Below are positions 62,290 through 64,000 of a DNA stretch of 64,000 nucleotides, in pieces. The first letter of the stretch is position 1; the number at the start of each line of letters is the position of its first letter. The notes beneath the pieces are model-generated. The model worked only from the letters and a program-made list of their open reading frames with translations, did no database searches and had not been told where the DNA came from. The stretch lies in NCBI GenBank assembly GCA_036787895.1, contig DAIQOK010000014.1, positions 1 to 64,000 on the forward strand, read 5' to 3'. This DNA comes from UBA7662 sp036787895. GTDB taxonomy: Bacteria > Bacteroidota > Bacteroidia > UBA7662. Both the position numbers and the translations under genes were made by a program.

Positions 62290-62351
62290 ATAGGAAAAAG
62301 CTTGCAACATGACGACAAACATCCCCTACTTTTCTTAGCTTCATTTGTACC

Positions 62352-62969
62352 ATGCACACATCCATCTCGCAGCGCTTTACGCAAGTAGCTCCTATCTGGC
62401 TCGACATACTGGAAAAAGGACTAAAACCTGAACTGCAATACCACAGCATACATCATGTTTTGTCGGTCATTGAGCGGGTAGAGTTTATCGGCACCTACGA
62501 AGCTTTGGAAACTGAGGAAGTCGCCTTGATCAAAGTAGCAGCCTTATTCCACGACAGTGGTTTTTTGGAAAGTCCTAAAGAGCATGAACTCAAAAGCTGT
62601 GAAATCGTTCGCTTACAACTGCCACAATACGGCTTTACTGAAAAGGAAATCAACCATATCTGTGATATGATCATGGCCACCAAAATCCCACAAAAACCTC
62701 TCGATTTGATGGCTCAGGTACTTTGTGATGCCGATTTGGATTATCTGGGCACCGAAGATTATGACGGCCCGGCCAACCAGTTGCGGCATGAATTGCAAGC
62801 CATGAATGTGGCTGTAGAACCTATCGAATGGCTGAAGCTGCAAATTAACTTCCTGGAGAACCACAGCTTTTTCACCAACTATGCCAGAGCACACCGTGAG
62901 CCTTTAAAAAAGCTGCATTTGGGTCGTTTATGCAAACAGCTCGACCGACTTAGCGCGAAACAAGGCTGA
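62352..62969 (+). CDS. HD-domain phosphohydrolase
   Basis: Soluble metal-dependent phosphohydrolase-like protein. The HD motif set is visible: HSIHHV (H31-H35), LFHDSGF (H67-D68), and a later aspartate in LCDADLDYLG. An AEHELKSCEIVR-type helix bears further conserved residues. Length 205. The natural substrate is unknown; HD proteins act on nucleotides or cyclic nucleotides, among others. Its position 62 bases after three adenylate cyclases and on the same strand suggests a link to cyclic AMP turnover, but this is inference. Confidence 0.85.
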   Translation: MHTSISQRFTQVAPIWLDILEKGLKPELQYHSIHHVLSVIERVEFIGTYEALETEEVALIKVAALFHDSGFLESPKEHELKSCEIVRLQLPQYGFTEKEINHICDMIMATKIPQKPLDLMAQVLCDADLDYLGTEDYDGPANQLRHELQAMNVAVEPIEWLKLQINFLENHSFFTNYARAHREPLKKLHLGRLCKQLDRLSAKQG

Positions 62970-63024
62970 AAGCTGCCTCCTCCCTTTCGGATAAATCTTA
63001 TCTTTGGCAGATAAACCCATTTGT

Positions 63025-63771
63025 ATGAAAAGTCTGGCCGGAAAAGTAGCGCTGATCACCGGCGCTTCAAGAGGTATTGGTTTGGGCATTGCCCGCGTAT
63101 TTGCAGCCGAAGGTGCCGATGTCGCCTTCACTTATTTGTCGAGCGAAGATAAAGCCCGTGCACTCGAGGCCGAACTTCAGACCACCGGCGTACGTGCCAA
63201 AGGATATAAATCAGATGCCGGCAACTATGCCGAAGCCGAAAAACTCATCAATGATATCATCGCCGACTTCGGAGATCTGGAGGTCATCGTAAACAATGCC
63301 GGCATCACCAAAGATGGTCTTTTACTCCGTATGAGCGAAGAGCAGTGGGATGCGGTAATTGATACCAATCTGAAGTCGGTTTATAATATCACCAAACATG
63401 CCGCCCGCCACCTCATGAAACAGCGGAAAGGCAGTATCATTAATATGAGCTCGGTGGTAGGTAGAGATGGTAATGCCGGTCAAGCCAATTATTCCGCATC
63501 CAAAGCAGGCGTAATCGGATTTACCCAGGCCATTGCCAAAGAATTCGGCTCACGCAACATTCGCTGTAATGCCATTGCACCTGGCTTCATCCAAACTGAA
63601 ATGACCGATGCCCTCGATCCCAAGGTGATTGAGGAATGGAACAAAATGATTCCACTCGGCCGGCCGGGTACCACCGACGACGTAGCCGACCTGACTGTAT
63701 TCCTGGCCAGCGACCGCAGCAAATACATTACCGGTCAGGTAATCAATGTTTGTGGTGGCTTGCAGATGTAA
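63025..63771 (+). CDS. fabG: 3-oxoacyl-[acyl-carrier-protein] reductase
   Basis: NADPH-dependent reductase of fatty acid elongation. The Rossmann motif is ITGASRGIGLGIA near residue 11, the NNAG motif is VNNAGITKDGLLLRM, and the catalytic residues lie in INMSSVVG (Ser) and NYSASKAGV (Tyr and Lys, about positions 151 and 155). CNAIAPGFIQTEMTDAL and ITGQVINVCGGLQM at the end are typical of FabG. I start at the ATG at 63025, giving 248 residues; a TTG at 63004 would add seven residues. The next gene starts 33 bases later. Confidence 0.92.
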   Translation: MKSLAGKVALITGASRGIGLGIARVFAAEGADVAFTYLSSEDKARALEAELQTTGVRAKGYKSDAGNYAEAEKLINDIIADFGDLEVIVNNAGITKDGLLLRMSEEQWDAVIDTNLKSVYNITKHAARHLMKQRKGSIINMSSVVGRDGNAGQANYSASKAGVIGFTQAIAKEFGSRNIRCNAIAPGFIQTEMTDALDPKVIEEWNKMIPLGRPGTTDDVADLTVFLASDRSKYITGQVINVCGGLQM

Positions 63772-63804
63772 ACCAAATAGCCGTTTTTCCCGTTAGCTTT
63801 CCAC

Positions 63805-64000
63805 ATGGAAATAATCACCGCTGTATCAGCTTGGTATTGGGTATTGAGTTTGCTGGCAGCCGTGCTTTATGCCGGTTTGCTGTATCGGCACGACCGCATC
63901 TCCTACCCTGCCCGAGGATGGAAATGGGCTGCAGCCGCTTTTCGGGCAGTGGTGGTTGCTTTGATTGTCGTGCTCCTGATTAATCCCTACCTCAAAACCG
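63805..64000 (+). CDS. Membrane protein, 5' part only (cut by window edge)
   Basis: An open frame from ATG 63805 to the end of the window, 65 codons. It has two hydrophobic helices (SAWYWVLSLLAAVLYAGLLY, then AAFRAVVVALIVVLLI) separated by a short basic segment (RHDRISYPARGWKW). The pattern resembles the N-terminus of large Bacteroidota membrane proteins that carry a later von Willebrand-type domain, but too little is visible to assign it. Confidence 0.6.
   Translation, partial: MEIITAVSAWYWVLSLLAAVLYAGLLYRHDRISYPARGWKWAAAAFRAVVVALIVVLLINPYLKT

Overview
The window looks like the chromosome of a Bacteroidota bacterium. The support is a complete GldK-GldL-GldM-GldN / PorP-SprF type IX secretion (T9SS) locus, exported proteins with T9SS sorting tails, a TonB receptor paired with a DUF4249 lipoprotein, a GlsB/GlsA-type aminolipid gene pair, and TAnnTTTG-like promoter boxes. 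A Saprospiria- or Chitinophagia-like lineage is my guess; no rRNA gene is present to settle it. I found no rRNA, tRNA, CRISPR array, prophage or complete insertion sequence.

Layout. 1-9.4 kb: kynurenine (tryptophan) catabolism, with ACMSD, kynureninase, kynurenine 3-monooxygenase and a KynB-like cyclase-family hydrolase. It is interrupted by a small inverted-repeat-bounded GxxExxY element, a DNA glycosylase (tag) and a TonB receptor/DUF4249 pair. 9.4-11.7 kb: hemW and a VWA protein. 11.7-20.9 kb: a leftward T9SS operon, BamA-like protein > DUF4271 > uroporphyrinogen-III synthase > PorP/SprF > GldK > GldL > GldM > GldN > terminator. 20.9-27.7 kb: a MoxR/ChlI-like ATPase (likely partner of the VWA protein), an AddA-like helicase-nuclease and a phosphohexomutase. 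28.1-32.3 kb: two adjacent T9SS cargo proteins flanked on both sides by related palindromic repeats; the first has its signal peptide out of frame across a G7 tract, and an AT-rich block runs from the middle of one gene to the middle of the other. 32.7-40.1 kb: recQ, a TetR-family regulator and alpha/beta hydrolase carrying the same operator, sucD, mlaF-mlaE and a short-chain dehydrogenase. 40.4-41.0 kb: a decayed MNT/HEPN toxin-antitoxin pair.

41-52 kb: a leftward block. An aa3-type cytochrome c oxidase operon (subunit II with an N-terminal cytochrome c domain, subunit I, heme A synthase, heme O synthase, two subunit-III-like proteins, subunit IV, a SCO-like protein without its copper cysteines, DUF420, a small CxxC protein, DUF983) is followed by GlsA- and GlsB-like acyltransferases. 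52.4-64 kb: rightward genes. These are a universal stress protein coupled to a histidine kinase-receiver-AraC hybrid, an unrecognised protein, three tandem TPR/transmembrane class III adenylate cyclases, an HD-domain phosphohydrolase, fabG and the start of a membrane protein cut by the window edge.

The strongest candidates for something undescribed are the triple TPR-adenylate cyclase array with its HD neighbour, the repeat-flanked and possibly phase-variable T9SS cargo pair, and the N-terminal cytochrome c fusion of oxidase subunit II. Domain assignments come from reading motifs by eye; no database search was run.
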